Assembly (NCBI RefSeq): GCF_900156655.1
Contig: NZ_FTOG01000005.1
Coordinates: forward strand, 1 to 64,000
DNA from: Rhodobacter aestuarii
Lineage (GTDB): Bacteria; Pseudomonadota; Alphaproteobacteria; Rhodobacterales; Rhodobacteraceae
Length of the DNA: 64,000 bases
Direction of reading: 5' to 3'
Shown: positions 18,247-27,089 of the stretch, piece after piece
Numbering within the stretch: position 1 is the stretch's first letter
How the letters are laid out: every line of letters begins with the position of its first letter
Translations under genes and position numbers: made by a program
Notes under the pieces: generated by a model
The model's input: only the letters and a program-made list of their open reading frames with translations
Databases searched by the model: none
Told to the model about the DNA's origin: nothing

Positions 18247-21200
18247 GCCACACCTCCCAGCGCGATCAGATAGACGGTCACCACAAACAAGATGACCTGC
18301 ACGGCATAGGTTTGCCCGTTGCCGCTATAGAGTTTGCGGGTGAACTCGGCGGTGCCCGAAAGCGCCTCGCTCACGCCGCCCCAGAACCGGGTGACGAGCG
18401 GCATTTCCATGAAGCCCATCGCGCGGCGATAGGGCGCGAAGAAGTTCCAAGCGAAATGGGTGGTTTCGGGGCGATAGGGGCGCTCGGCCGAGAAGACGAT
18501 GTTGAATTGTTTCACCTTCACCGCATCGTGGTTCTTGGCGATCAATATCCCGAAAAGCGTGACAAAGATCACCACGATCACCACCATGATCGCCACCGGG
18601 TTCCAGTTGCCAAAGGCGCTTTCCACCGCGCGGCCATGCCAGATAAGCGGCTGGTCTCCAAAGACCGTGCCCAAGAACCGGTCCACCCGTTGCAGCACTA
18701 GGCCGGGCACGATGGCAAAGCCGATCAGGAAGGCCACAAAGATCATTTGCGGCACCAAAAGCCAGATTGGCGCCTCTTTGATTTGGTGGTTTTCGTCTTT
18801 CAGTTGGCCCAAGAAGATCGTGTGGATCAGCCGGAAGAGGTAAAGGAAGCCAACCGGGCCGGACATGAAGATCAGCACCAGCGGCAAGCGCAGGTCGGTT
18901 TCCAAAATGGCGTTGTAGAAGATCCAACGCCCGCCAAAGCCCGAAAGCGGCGGCACGCCCGACATGGCGATAATACCCACCAGCACCGAGACAAAGGTGA
19001 AGGGCATCAGCGTGATCAGCCCACCCATTTTGTACATCAGCTTGGTGTGGGTGCGTTTGTAAACGCCGCCGACCGCCAAAAAGAGCATGGATTTATAGAC
19101 ATAGTGGTTGATGACGAACATCACCGCCAAAAGCCAGCCAAGGTGGTTCATCAGCGCCAAGCCAAAGAGCGCATAGCCCATTTGCGAGATTGAGCTATAG
19201 GCCAACAGCCGTTTGGCATCTTCTTGGAAGACGGCGAGCACCGCGCCGACAAAGGCCGAGATTGCGCCGATCCAAGCCAGCACATTGACCAGATCAACGC
19301 CATGCAGGCTTTGCCGCCCCATCGCCAAAAGCAACACCACCAGCCCATAAAGCCCGGCTTTCAGCAAAATGCCCGACACCATCGGCGAGACATCGGTTTC
19401 CGCCTCGGCATGGGCACCCGGCAACCAGATATGCACACCGACAGAGGCCGTCTTGGTCATGAAGCCCACGGCCAGCAGGGCAAAGACCCAAGGCGCCACC
19501 TGCTCTGGCACAAGGCTCAGCGCGCTAAGCGGGAAGGGGGTGACCCCATCGGCAGCAAGCGCAAAGCCCGAAAGCAGCACAAAAGCCCCGCCAAGCGAAA
19601 AGATCATATAGCTCAGCGCATGGGGTTCAGATTGCTTGCCGCGCAAAATCAGGAAGTAGCTGCCCAAGGTCATCACTTCCCAAGCGGCAAAGAACTCAAA
19701 GGTGCTTTGCGCTTCCAGCAAAAGCGCAAGCCCCGCATACATCAGCATTGCAGGCGGGTAGAAGCCAACCCGGCGGCCGTCTTCATTGAACGAGGCGAGC
19801 AAGATCACCGCCCCGCCCAAGATCATCACCAAAAGGAAGATCAGCCGCATCGGGTCATACACCCCGGCATGGGCGGCAAACCAATAGACAAGCGCCATGA
19901 TCGCGAGGCCGTTTTTGAGTTTCGCAGGCATCGGTTCGAGCGCAAGGAAGAAAAGCGCGGCGAGCATCGGCACGGTGGCAAACAGATTGCCGTTTTCCGA
20001 CAGATCGCCCCAAAGCGCGCCCAAGCCAAAGGCGGCGGCCAAAGTGATCAGCACCACCATGCAGTCGATTTGTTTCGGCCCCAAAGGCGTGTCGGTTTCG
20101 CGCTTCATCGCCATGCCGAACCAGCGGAACAGATAGACCGCTTCAATCAGCGTGCCGATCAAGATTGCGGCGAGGATCGGCAAGCGGTCGGTGGTGGCAA
20201 GCACCTGCGCCAATTCCCATTTGGCGTAAAAGCCGGGGAAGGGGGGCAGGCCCGTCAGCATCGCCAAAAAGGTGGCAAAGGCGATCACAAGCGGCGGGCG
20301 CACACGGATCGCGGCCCAATCCGAAAGCCCGCGCGCCTTGACCATGATCGACATCCAGAAAAGCCCGGCCTTGGCCACCGCATGGCTCAGCACCAGCCCG
20401 CCCGCGACGTAAAGATAGCCCTCGCCCAGCACATCTTGCTGGCCGATCACCGCAAGCAACAGCCCCAGCTGGCCAACAGAGGAATAGCCCAAAAGGCGGC
20501 GGTCATTGTCTTGGCGCAGCGCCACGATATTGGCGCCGATGAAGCTGATGAGCCCAAGCAATGTGAACATGGCAAACCAATCAGGGCCCGCTGCTTTCAC
20601 CAGCTTATCGGCCACCACCAGCATCGCCGTGCCGGAGGCAGCGGAAAAGACCGCCGAAAAACCGGGATGCGCGGCGGTGTAAACATCCAATGCCCAGCCG
20701 TTTGCGGGGAAGGGTTTCAGCTCCAAGACCACCGCGATCAAGATCAGGAACAGCGCCAGCCCCAGCCCGCTAAAGCCCATCGCCGTTTCGGGGATGTCGT
20801 CGATGTTGAGTGAGCCGGTCGCGTGATAGGTGAAGATGATGCCCACCAAGAGCAAGATCGTCACAAGCTGGCTGATGATCAGATATTTGAACCCCGCCGC
20901 AATCGCGCGGATGTCTTTGGACAAAAGCGCAAGGCCCCCGGTGGAGATCGCCATCAGTTCCAAAAAGACAAAGAGGTTGAACACATCGCGCGTCATCACA
21001 AGACCAGAGAGCGCCATGATCAGCACAAGCACCACGGCCATTGAGCCGCGCCCCATGCGGGTGAGCGCGGTGCGCAGTGCCAGCACCGCCAAAAGGCCCG
21101 TGAGCGTGATCAGCGTGATCGCCCCCGCCTCCATCAGGCCCATGCGCAGGTTGATGGCAAAAGGCGGCTCGGCGCCTGCGGTATAGATTTCAACCGGGGC

Positions 21201-21365
21201 GGCGCCTTGGGCGAGCACGATCAGCCAGCCCACAGCCATCGCCGCCATCAGCCCCAAAGCGCCCAAGGTCAGCCCAAGCGCCAGCACGGCGCGGCGGCGG
21301 TTTAACAGGCCCAGCCCGAAGGCGGTGCCAAGGCCAATGGCCAGAATAAGGATCGAGCTTACCAT
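18243..21365 (-). CDS. Fused double antiporter subunit (MrpD/NuoN-like plus NuoL/M-like)
   Basis: One 1040-residue membrane protein holds two proton-translocating modules that are usually separate genes. Module 1 (about 1-480) has the helix-5 glutamate in NLFVFLELMAIST, then FKYLIISQ and LDVYTAAHPGFSAVFSAASG. Module 2 (about 490-1000) has FFAAWEVMTLGSYF, KTASVGVHIWLPGAHAEAET and LLAYSSISQMGYALFG. Both keep charged residues of the ion path. The single frame has no stop or frameshift, and motifs of both modules are intact, so the fusion is real. In the archaeal Mbx order these would be subunits H and H'. Confidence 0.93.
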   Translation of the reverse strand: MVSSILILAIGLGTAFGLGLLNRRRAVLALGLTLGALGLMAAMAVGWLIVLAQGAAPVEIYTAGAEPPFAINLRMGLMEAGAITLITLTGLLAVLALRTALTRMGRGSMAVVLVLIMALSGLVMTRDVFNLFVFLELMAISTGGLALLSKDIRAIAAGFKYLIISQLVTILLLVGIIFTYHATGSLNIDDIPETAMGFSGLGLALFLILIAVVLELKPFPANGWALDVYTAAHPGFSAVFSAASGTAMLVVADKLVKAAGPDWFAMFTLLGLISFIGANIVALRQDNDRRLLGYSSVGQLGLLLAVIGQQDVLGEGYLYVAGGLVLSHAVAKAGLFWMSIMVKARGLSDWAAIRVRPPLVIAFATFLAMLTGLPPFPGFYAKWELAQVLATTDRLPILAAILIGTLIEAVYLFRWFGMAMKRETDTPLGPKQIDCMVVLITLAAAFGLGALWGDLSENGNLFATVPMLAALFFLALEPMPAKLKNGLAIMALVYWFAAHAGVYDPMRLIFLLVMILGGAVILLASFNEDGRRVGFYPPAMLMYAGLALLLEAQSTFEFFAAWEVMTLGSYFLILRGKQSEPHALSYMIFSLGGAFVLLSGFALAADGVTPFPLSALSLVPEQVAPWVFALLAVGFMTKTASVGVHIWLPGAHAEAETDVSPMVSGILLKAGLYGLVVLLLAMGRQSLHGVDLVNVLAWIGAISAFVGAVLAVFQEDAKRLLAYSSISQMGYALFGLALMNHLGWLLAVMFVINHYVYKSMLFLAVGGVYKRTHTKLMYKMGGLITLMPFTFVSVLVGIIAMSGVPPLSGFGGRWIFYNAILETDLRLPLVLIFMSGPVGFLYLFRLIHTIFLGQLKDENHQIKEAPIWLLVPQMIFVAFLIGFAIVPGLVLQRVDRFLGTVFGDQPLIWHGRAVESAFGNWNPVAIMVVIVVIFVTLFGILIAKNHDAVKVKQFNIVFSAERPYRPETTHFAWNFFAPYRRAMGFMEMPLVTRFWGGVSEALSGTAEFTRKLYSGNGQTYAVQVILFVVTVYLIALGGVA

Positions 21366-21715
21366 TTCAGATCCATGAATTGCGAGATGTCGAGGCTGCC
21401 GCGCAGCCGGAAAAGGCGGTAGGCATAGGCGAGCATCAGCGCGGTGACGCCCAAGCCAATGACAATCGCCGTCAGCACCAGCACTTGCGGCACCGGGTCG
21501 ATGATGCGGGCCGCCGCTTGGCCCGCAGGCACGGCGCTATCCAAAATCGGTGCGGTGCGATGCGCCATATAGCCCACGCTCACCAGCACCACATTCACCC
21601 CGGCATCGGCGATGGTGAAGGAAACGATCATCCGCAAGATGTCGCGGTTCGTCAGCGCGCCATAAAGGCCCAAAAGGATCAGCGTGAAGCCGATCAAAAG
21701 CGAGACTTGCGCCAT
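21359..21715 (-). CDS. MrpC/NuoK-like antiporter subunit
   Basis: A 118-residue three-helix protein of the MnhC/MrpC family, related to NuoK. It shows GLYGALTNRDILRMIVSFTI and VLVLTAIVIGLGVTALMLAYAYR, written here as landmarks near 18-38 and 78-100. An upstream GTG at 21718 in the same frame would give a GTGA overlap with the preceding gene; the ATG at 21715 gives TGATG. Either is possible. It overlaps the next gene by 7 bases. Confidence 0.88.
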   Translation of the reverse strand: MAQVSLLIGFTLILLGLYGALTNRDILRMIVSFTIADAGVNVVLVSVGYMAHRTAPILDSAVPAGQAAARIIDPVPQVLVLTAIVIGLGVTALMLAYAYRLFRLRGSLDISQFMDLKW

Positions 21716-22416
21716 CACGCATCCTCCGTTTCTTCAAGGCTTTCGAGGATCGAGGCGAATTCTGCGCCCACTTTGAGGCCAATCAGCACCGAGACGATCG
21801 GGATGATCCCCGCCGAGAAAAGCGCACCAAATTGGCCAAGCGGCAGGAGTTTGTTGTCTAAGAACCCGCCTGCAAACAGCATCCCCAACAGGCCCAACCC
21901 CACAAAGGCAAGGCCCGAGGCGCTTTCGACGCGGTGGATGATCTTATGGCCAAACCGGCGCGACGGATCGGCGAGCAGCATCAGCAGCGCGCCCGAGGCC
22001 AAGATCGCCCCGCCTTGAAAGCCGCCGCCCGGTGTGAGGTGGCCGTTTGCCATCACATAGGCCCCCAAAAGCGCAATCAGCGGGAGCAACATTTTCGTGC
22101 CGGTGGTGAGCAATTCGCCGGAGGGCAAAAAGCCCGAGCCGGAGGCGCCTTTTGGCGCTTTTGACCGGCTCAGCACCAGTGAAACGATGGCGGCGGTCAA
22201 GAAAAGCACCGTCACCTCGCCCAGGGTATCAAGGCCGCGCCAAGTGATCAGCACGGCGGTGACAACGTTTTGCGCGCCGACTTCCTCTTGCGCATGGGTG
22301 GCGTAATAGGCGGCGGTGCGGTTGAGCTCGGTCGCGGGCTCAAAGCCCATCGTCAGCGTGAGGAACGCGCTGCCCAAAATGAAAAGCATCAGCCCAATCA
22401 AAGCGTTGCGGATCAT
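21715..22416 (-). CDS. MrpB-like subunit with N-terminal MbhE-type segment
   Basis: A 233-residue protein. The first 85 residues resemble the last part of MrpA (the MbhE unit), with RNALIGLMLFILGSAF and TAVLITWRGLDTLGEV. The rest is MrpB/MnhB-like, with the family mark ANGHLTPGGGFQGGAILASG. The same join of MrpA tail and MrpB occurs in some Mrp operons. It is part of the ion-translocating half of the complex. Confidence 0.9.
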   Translation of the reverse strand: MIRNALIGLMLFILGSAFLTLTMGFEPATELNRTAAYYATHAQEEVGAQNVVTAVLITWRGLDTLGEVTVLFLTAAIVSLVLSRSKAPKGASGSGFLPSGELLTTGTKMLLPLIALLGAYVMANGHLTPGGGFQGGAILASGALLMLLADPSRRFGHKIIHRVESASGLAFVGLGLLGMLFAGGFLDNKLLPLGQFGALFSAGIIPIVSVLIGLKVGAEFASILESLEETEDA

Positions 22417-22664
22417 TTCTTATCCTCCCGCCGGATCCGGCCCAGCACGTAGAAAAAGAGGAAGGTGGTCAGGCCCGAGCCAATCGCCGCTTCGGTCATG
22501 GCCACATCGGGCGCGGCCAAAAGCACAAAGAGCACCGAGGCAAAAAGGCTCAAGAGCCCCGCCGCCAAAACGGCGGTGGCGGTTTGGCGGGTGAGCAGCG
22601 CGACGAGCGCCGCCCCGATCATCCCCGCACCGCATAAAAGCGTGGCCAGCATCAACAGCGTCAT
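22413..22664 (-). CDS. MbhD-like (DUF4040) antiporter subunit
   Basis: An 83-residue, three-helix protein with the DUF4040 signature LLAAPDVAMTEAAIGSGLTT. It corresponds to the part of MrpA that precedes its C-terminal tail and to hydrogenase subunit MbhD. It overlaps both neighbours by 4 bases. Confidence 0.88.
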   Translation of the reverse strand: MTLLMLATLLCGAGMIGAALVALLTRQTATAVLAAGLLSLFASVLFVLLAAPDVAMTEAAIGSGLTTFLFFYVLGRIRREDKK

Positions 22665-22993
22665 CGCTTGGCCTCCTCATCTGCGGCGAGCGCATCAAAA
22701 CGGGTGCGCGGATCGGGTTTGACGCCTGCCCGGTGCGCGGCGCGCGCCAGCACCTGCGACGAGAGCGGGTTGGTGAACATCAAAAACAGCGCGATCAGCA
22801 CCAGCTTGATGGTCCAGCCCGGCATCAAGATCGCTGCGCCCGCCATTGAAAGGATCATGCCGAGCGTTGTCGCTTTGGTGCCCGCTTGAATGCGGGTCCA
22901 TGTGTCGGGCATGCGCCACACGCCAAGCCCGCCAAGCGCCAGAAAAACGGCCCCAGCGGTCAGCACGATTGCGCCCAAAAGGCTTTGCATCAT
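22661..22993 (-). CDS. MrpG/MnhG-like antiporter subunit
   Basis: A 110-residue membrane protein of the MnhG/MrpG family. The family pattern GLGVWRMPDTWTRIQAGTKA and TTLGMILSMAG is clear, followed by FLMFTNPLSSQVLARAAHR. Two ATG codons in tandem (22993 and 22990) can serve as start; the first overlaps the mnhF-like stop. Confidence 0.9.
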   Translation of the reverse strand: MMQSLLGAIVLTAGAVFLALGGLGVWRMPDTWTRIQAGTKATTLGMILSMAGAAILMPGWTIKLVLIALFLMFTNPLSSQVLARAAHRAGVKPDPRTRFDALAADEEAKR

Positions 22994-23244
22994 TCGCCCC
23001 CTTCCAAATAGCGCGCGGCGACAATGACGCCGAGGAAGGACAAAAGCGCATAGACCAGAGCGACATCGAGATAGATCGCCCGGCCCGTGGCGAGCGCAAT
23101 GATCACCAGCCCCGCGACCGAAATGATGGTGAGCGCGTCAAAGGCGACGACCCGGTCCACCGCGCGCGGGCCAATGGCAAAGCGCGCCGCCGAAAGGGCA
23201 ATGCCAAGGGCGGCCAACAGGCCCGCCAGCCAAAGCTCAGCCAT
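22990..23244 (-). CDS. MrpF/MnhF-like antiporter subunit
   Basis: An 84-residue protein with three predicted helices and the MnhF/MrpF landmark RAVDRVVAFDALTIISVAGL, followed by YLDVALVYALLSFLG. It lies between the E- and G-type subunits, as in all Mrp operons, and overlaps the mnhE-like gene by 8 bases. Confidence 0.9.
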   Translation of the reverse strand: MAELWLAGLLAALGIALSAARFAIGPRAVDRVVAFDALTIISVAGLVIIALATGRAIYLDVALVYALLSFLGVIVAARYLEGGE

Positions 23245-23725
23245 AGATCACCTCCAGATATTTCTCAAAGCCCGCCACAATTTTGCGGGTGGCGGCTTCG
23301 GGGTCGGTGGTCTCGGCCACGACCCAATGGACATAGATGTGCTCTCCCTCAATCTCGACAGAGAGCGTGCCGGGGGTGAGGGTGATGGAATTGGCCAGCA
23401 AAAGCCGCCCCACCGGGTGGGTGAGCTTGGTGCGGACCTTCACGAAAGCGGGTTTGACAGCGATCGTGGGCATCAACACGAGATGCGCCATCGACAGGTT
23501 TGCCTTGATCAGTTCTTTGAAGAAGAAGGCGATATAGCCGAGCGTTGCCAAAGGTTTGGCCTTGTATCCTGAGAGGAAAGACAGCCCGTTTGGCAAGAAA
23601 TAAGTGATCGCTGCTGCCACGATCAGCCCAACGACCGCCACATCGGGGGCGAGTGACCCATTGAGCAAAATCCAAAACAGGAATGTGGTGGCAAAGAGTT
23701 TTGCGGGTGCGAGCCTATCGCTCAT
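23237..23725 (-). CDS. MrpE/MnhE-like antiporter subunit, first gene of the operon
   Basis: A 162-residue protein of the MnhE/MrpE family. Visible are FATTFLFWILLNGS, the pattern VKVRTKLTHPVGRLLLANSI followed by TLTPGTLSVE, and IYVHWV. The ATG at 23725 was chosen because GGAGGA precedes it; the frame stays open 18 codons further. It begins a 13-gene unit running to 12638, with gaps of at most a few bases, so the operon promoter must lie in 23726-23925. Confidence 0.9.
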   Translation of the reverse strand: MSDRLAPAKLFATTFLFWILLNGSLAPDVAVVGLIVAAAITYFLPNGLSFLSGYKAKPLATLGYIAFFFKELIKANLSMAHLVLMPTIAVKPAFVKVRTKLTHPVGRLLLANSITLTPGTLSVEIEGEHIYVHWVVAETTDPEAATRKIVAGFEKYLEVIYG

Positions 23726-23827
23726 GGGGTCCTCCGCGTGGGGCGTGAGGGCGCGCTTGGGCAAACCTTCTCCGGTCACGGCAAACGTGTGCCGTGGCGC
23801 AGGGAAGAGATGGGGAAGGCGCGTCCG

Positions 23828-23849
23828 ATCTGCGTATCAATATGCAGAT
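23828..23849. promoter_or_regulatory. Inverted repeat in the control region of the Mrp/oxidoreductase operon
   Basis: ATCTGC (23828-23833) and GCAGAT (23844-23849) form an inverted repeat with a 10-base A+T-rich centre, about 100 bases upstream of the first operon gene. It is the only obvious dyad in the presumed promoter region apart from a short CGCAA/TTGCG hairpin at 23884-23897. The binding protein is unknown. Confidence 0.35.
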
Positions 23850-23924
23850 ATTCAACTTGTCCGATTTGACCTCGAACAAATGCCGCAATTTTTTGCGAGG
23901 GATTTCTTGCTTTGCGTTTTGGGC

Positions 23925-23965
23925 AAAAGGAGGGGGCCCGCACGCCCAAAGGTGGGGCCCCCTCC
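23925..23965 (-). terminator. Terminator after the RND pump gene
   Basis: A perfect 11-bp stem, GGAGGGGGCCC (23929-23939) with GGGCCCCCTCC (23955-23965), is followed by TTTT on the minus strand. It lies 12 bases after the RND stop and separates the efflux genes from the Mrp operon. Confidence 0.85.
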
Positions 23966-23977
23966 GGTTGTGGTGGG

Positions 23978-26900
23978 TCAGGCCTGTTCGCGCGACACCC
24001 GACCCGCCGCAGACATGATCAGCACATAAAGTGCGGGCACCATGAAAAGCCCGATGAAGGTGGAGGCGACCATGCCGCCGATCACCCCGATGCCAATCGC
24101 GTTTTGCGCGGCTGCCCCCGCGCCCGAGGCGGTGGCGAGTGGCAGCACCCCCAAGATGAAGGCCAGCGCCGTCATCAAAATGGGGCGCAGGCGCAACCGC
24201 GCGGCCTCGATTGCGGCGTCTTTGAGCGTGCTGCCTTGCTGGCGCAGGCTTTCGGCAAACTCGACGATCAAAATCGCGTTGCGCGCCGCCAAGCCGATGG
24301 TGGTGAGCATGCCGACCTTGAAGTAAACGTCATTCGACTGACCAAAGAGCCAAGCCGCAATGAGCGCGCCCAAAACACCGACGGGCACCGCCAGCATCAC
24401 CGCAAAGGGAATGGTCCAGCTTTCGTAAAGCGCGGCAAGGGCAAGGAAGACGACCAAGACAGAGATCGCATAAAGCAGCGGGGCTTGGCTACCCGATTGC
24501 TGCTCTTGATAGCTGAGCCCTGTCCACGCGAGCCCATAGCCGCCATCCAGCCCTTCAACCAGGTCTTGCATGACCTCCATCGCCGTCCCAGTCGAAACGC
24601 CACTCGCCGCAGAGCCGGACACCGAAATTGCCGAGGTCGCATCAAACCGGCTCAGCGTCGGCGGCACCGGCTCCCAGCTTGTGGTGGCAAAGGCGGCAAA
24701 GGGCACCATCTCGCCCGAAGAATTGCGGGCATACCAATCAAAGATGTCTTCGGGCTGCATCCGGTAGGGGGCCTCAGCCTGCACGATCACCGGGCGCAGC
24801 GAGGAGCCAAGCACGAAGTCATTCACCTCATTGCCGGCAAACAGGGTCGAGAGCATCGCGTTCACTTCCGACAGGTTCAGCCCAAGGCTTTCCAGCTTTT
24901 GCTGATCCAGCGTCAGCCGCAGCGCGCTTTCGGTCTCGGTCCCATCCACGCGCACGGTGGTCAGGCGTGGGTCTTGGCCCGCGCGGGTTTCCAACTCTTT
25001 TGCCGCCGCTTGCAGGGACTCGGTGCCGCGCCCGGCTTGGTCGATCAGGTACAGGCTAAAGCCGCCGGTGTTGCCAAGGCCCCGGATTGCGGGAGGCTGC
25101 ATCACAAAGACCCGCCCCGCGCGGATCGAGGAATAGGCCGCATTCGCCCGCCCGGCAATCGCGCTCGCGGTCAGGGTTGCATCGCCTGCGCGGGCGTCAA
25201 AGTCTTTCAGCTTCACAAAGACCATCGCGCGGTTTTGCCCCGAGCCACCAAAGCCAAAGCCAAGCGAAGCAAAGGTGCTTTCGACGCCATCCGCCTCGGT
25301 ATTCAGAAGGTAGTCATTCACCCGGTCCAAAACGGCGCGGGTTTGTTGCGTGGTGGCCCCGTCATCAAGCTGGATGATCGTCATCAAAACGCCCTGATCC
25401 TCGGTCGGGATGAAGGACGATGTGAGCCGCTCATAAACCGCCCAAGCCCCACCCAGCACAAACAGAAGGGCGGCAAGCATCAGCACCGGGGCGCGCAGGC
25501 TTTGCCCCACGGCGCGGCCATAAAAGGCGGTGAAACGATCCAGCCCGCCATTGAACCAGCGCGCGGGTGCGAATTGCGGCTCGGCATCCCCCAATCGCAA
25601 CAGCCGCGCCGACATCGGCGGCGACAGAATGATCGCGACAAGGAGCGAAAGCGCCATCGCGGTGACCATGGTGAGCGAAAACTGCCGATAAATCACGCCG
25701 GTGGAGCCCGGGAAAAACGCCATCGGCAGAAAGACCGCTGCCAGCACAACGTTAATGCCGACAAGGGCGGCGGTAATTTGCCCCATGCTTTTGGCGGTGG
25801 CCTCGGGCGCGCTGAGCCGTTCATCACGCATCAGCCGTTCGACGTTTTCCACCACAACAATCGCATCATCGACCAAAAGCCCGATCGCTAGCACCATGGC
25901 AAACATGGTCAGCGTGTTGATCGAATAGCCCGCCGCATAAAGCACCGCGAGCGTGCCCAGCAGCACCACCGGCACGGTGATCAACGGAATGAGCGTGGCA
26001 CGCCAGCTTTGCAAGAAAACGATCAGCACCAGCACCACAAGGCCCACCGCTTCAAATAGCGTATGTTCCACCTGCTGGATTGAAAGCTCGACAAAGGGAG
26101 AGGTGTCATAGGCGATGCGGAACTCCAGCCCCGCAGGCAAGGCGGCGGAAAGGCGGTCCAGCGTTTCGCGTACGGCGGCGGAGGTATCGACCGCATTCGC
26201 CCCGGTTTCCAAGTTCACGCCAAAGCCCGAAGCTGCCGTGCCGCTAAAGAGGCTATCGCCACCATAGCTTTCTTGGCCAATCTCGACCTTGGCCACATCG
26301 GCAAGCCGCACCGTGTCGCCACCTTCTTCGGTTTTCAGCAGGATCTGCTCAAAATCCGCCACTGAGGTAAGCTGGCTTTGCGCGGTGATGGTGGCGGTGA
26401 ATTGCTGGCCTTCCAAGGTGGGCTGGCTGCCCAGCGAGCCCACAGAAACGGTGGTGTTTTGTGCCTGCACCGCCGAGGTCACATCGGCGGGCGTGAGTTG
26501 AAACCGCACCAGCGCCAGCGGGTCGAGCCAAATCCGCATTGCGTAGCCCGAACCAAAGCTGTTCACCCCGCCCACGCCATCCGTGCGCTCAATCTGGCCC
26601 TCCACCTGCTCGGACATGATATCCCCGAGTTGCAGCGTGGAATATTGCCCGGTGGTGTCGACCAAGGCACCGATCATCAAAATATCGGAGGAAGAGCGCG
26701 AGACCGTCACGCCTTGGCTTTGCACCGAACTGGGCAGGCGGCTTTCCACCCGCGAAACCTTGGTCTGCACATCGTTTTGCGCATCGACCGGATCGACCGA
26801 GCCATCGAAGGTCAGCGTCACAGAAGAAGACCCCTCGCGCGAGGTGCTTTCCATATACAAAAGCCCGTCGAGCCCGGTCAGGCTTTCTTCAATCACCCGG

Positions 26901-27085
26901 GTCACGGAATTCAGCACCGCATCCGCTGTGGCGCCCGAATAGGTGGCCGAAATGCGCACCGTGGTGGGGGCGATATCAGGGTATTGCGCGACGGGCAGCC
27001 GGGTGTAAGAGGCCGCACCCGCCAGCATCATCATGATTGCCAGCACCCAAGCCAGAACGGGGCGTTTGAGGAAGAAGGTTCCCAT
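23978..27085 (-). CDS. RND efflux pump inner-membrane protein, HAE1/AcrB family
   Basis: A 1035-residue proton-driven drug exporter. It has 12 helices and two large periplasmic domains, with the opening FFLKRPVLAWVLAI and a conserved N-terminal TRLPVAQYPDIAPTTVRISA. The paired helix-4 aspartates are in GLLVDDAIVVVENVER (near 402-403). In AcrB a helix-10 lysine completes the proton relay (GLSAKNAILIVEFA); here that position is arginine (GLAARNAILIVEFA, near 935). The start MGTFFLKR lies 4 bases after the adaptor stop. No outer-membrane channel gene is nearby. Confidence 0.93.
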   Translation of the reverse strand: MGTFFLKRPVLAWVLAIMMMLAGAASYTRLPVAQYPDIAPTTVRISATYSGATADAVLNSVTRVIEESLTGLDGLLYMESTSREGSSSVTLTFDGSVDPVDAQNDVQTKVSRVESRLPSSVQSQGVTVSRSSSDILMIGALVDTTGQYSTLQLGDIMSEQVEGQIERTDGVGGVNSFGSGYAMRIWLDPLALVRFQLTPADVTSAVQAQNTTVSVGSLGSQPTLEGQQFTATITAQSQLTSVADFEQILLKTEEGGDTVRLADVAKVEIGQESYGGDSLFSGTAASGFGVNLETGANAVDTSAAVRETLDRLSAALPAGLEFRIAYDTSPFVELSIQQVEHTLFEAVGLVVLVLIVFLQSWRATLIPLITVPVVLLGTLAVLYAAGYSINTLTMFAMVLAIGLLVDDAIVVVENVERLMRDERLSAPEATAKSMGQITAALVGINVVLAAVFLPMAFFPGSTGVIYRQFSLTMVTAMALSLLVAIILSPPMSARLLRLGDAEPQFAPARWFNGGLDRFTAFYGRAVGQSLRAPVLMLAALLFVLGGAWAVYERLTSSFIPTEDQGVLMTIIQLDDGATTQQTRAVLDRVNDYLLNTEADGVESTFASLGFGFGGSGQNRAMVFVKLKDFDARAGDATLTASAIAGRANAAYSSIRAGRVFVMQPPAIRGLGNTGGFSLYLIDQAGRGTESLQAAAKELETRAGQDPRLTTVRVDGTETESALRLTLDQQKLESLGLNLSEVNAMLSTLFAGNEVNDFVLGSSLRPVIVQAEAPYRMQPEDIFDWYARNSSGEMVPFAAFATTSWEPVPPTLSRFDATSAISVSGSAASGVSTGTAMEVMQDLVEGLDGGYGLAWTGLSYQEQQSGSQAPLLYAISVLVVFLALAALYESWTIPFAVMLAVPVGVLGALIAAWLFGQSNDVYFKVGMLTTIGLAARNAILIVEFAESLRQQGSTLKDAAIEAARLRLRPILMTALAFILGVLPLATASGAGAAAQNAIGIGVIGGMVASTFIGLFMVPALYVLIMSAAGRVSREQA

Positions 27086-27089
27086 CGGC

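Noticed and set aside
19224-20813. A 529-residue open frame on the plus strand
   Set aside because: It is antisense to the double antiporter gene. The His/Gln/Arg-rich product is a mirror of a membrane protein gene.
12638-23725. Ordinary respiratory complex I or an ordinary Mrp antiporter
   Set aside because: NuoE, F, G, A and J are absent and full Mrp genes E, F, G, B and C are present, while an Mrp operon would not contain NuoB, C, D and H homologues.
23912-25891. A 659-residue open frame on the plus strand
   Set aside because: It is antisense to the RND pump gene and begins inside its terminator. No domain is visible.
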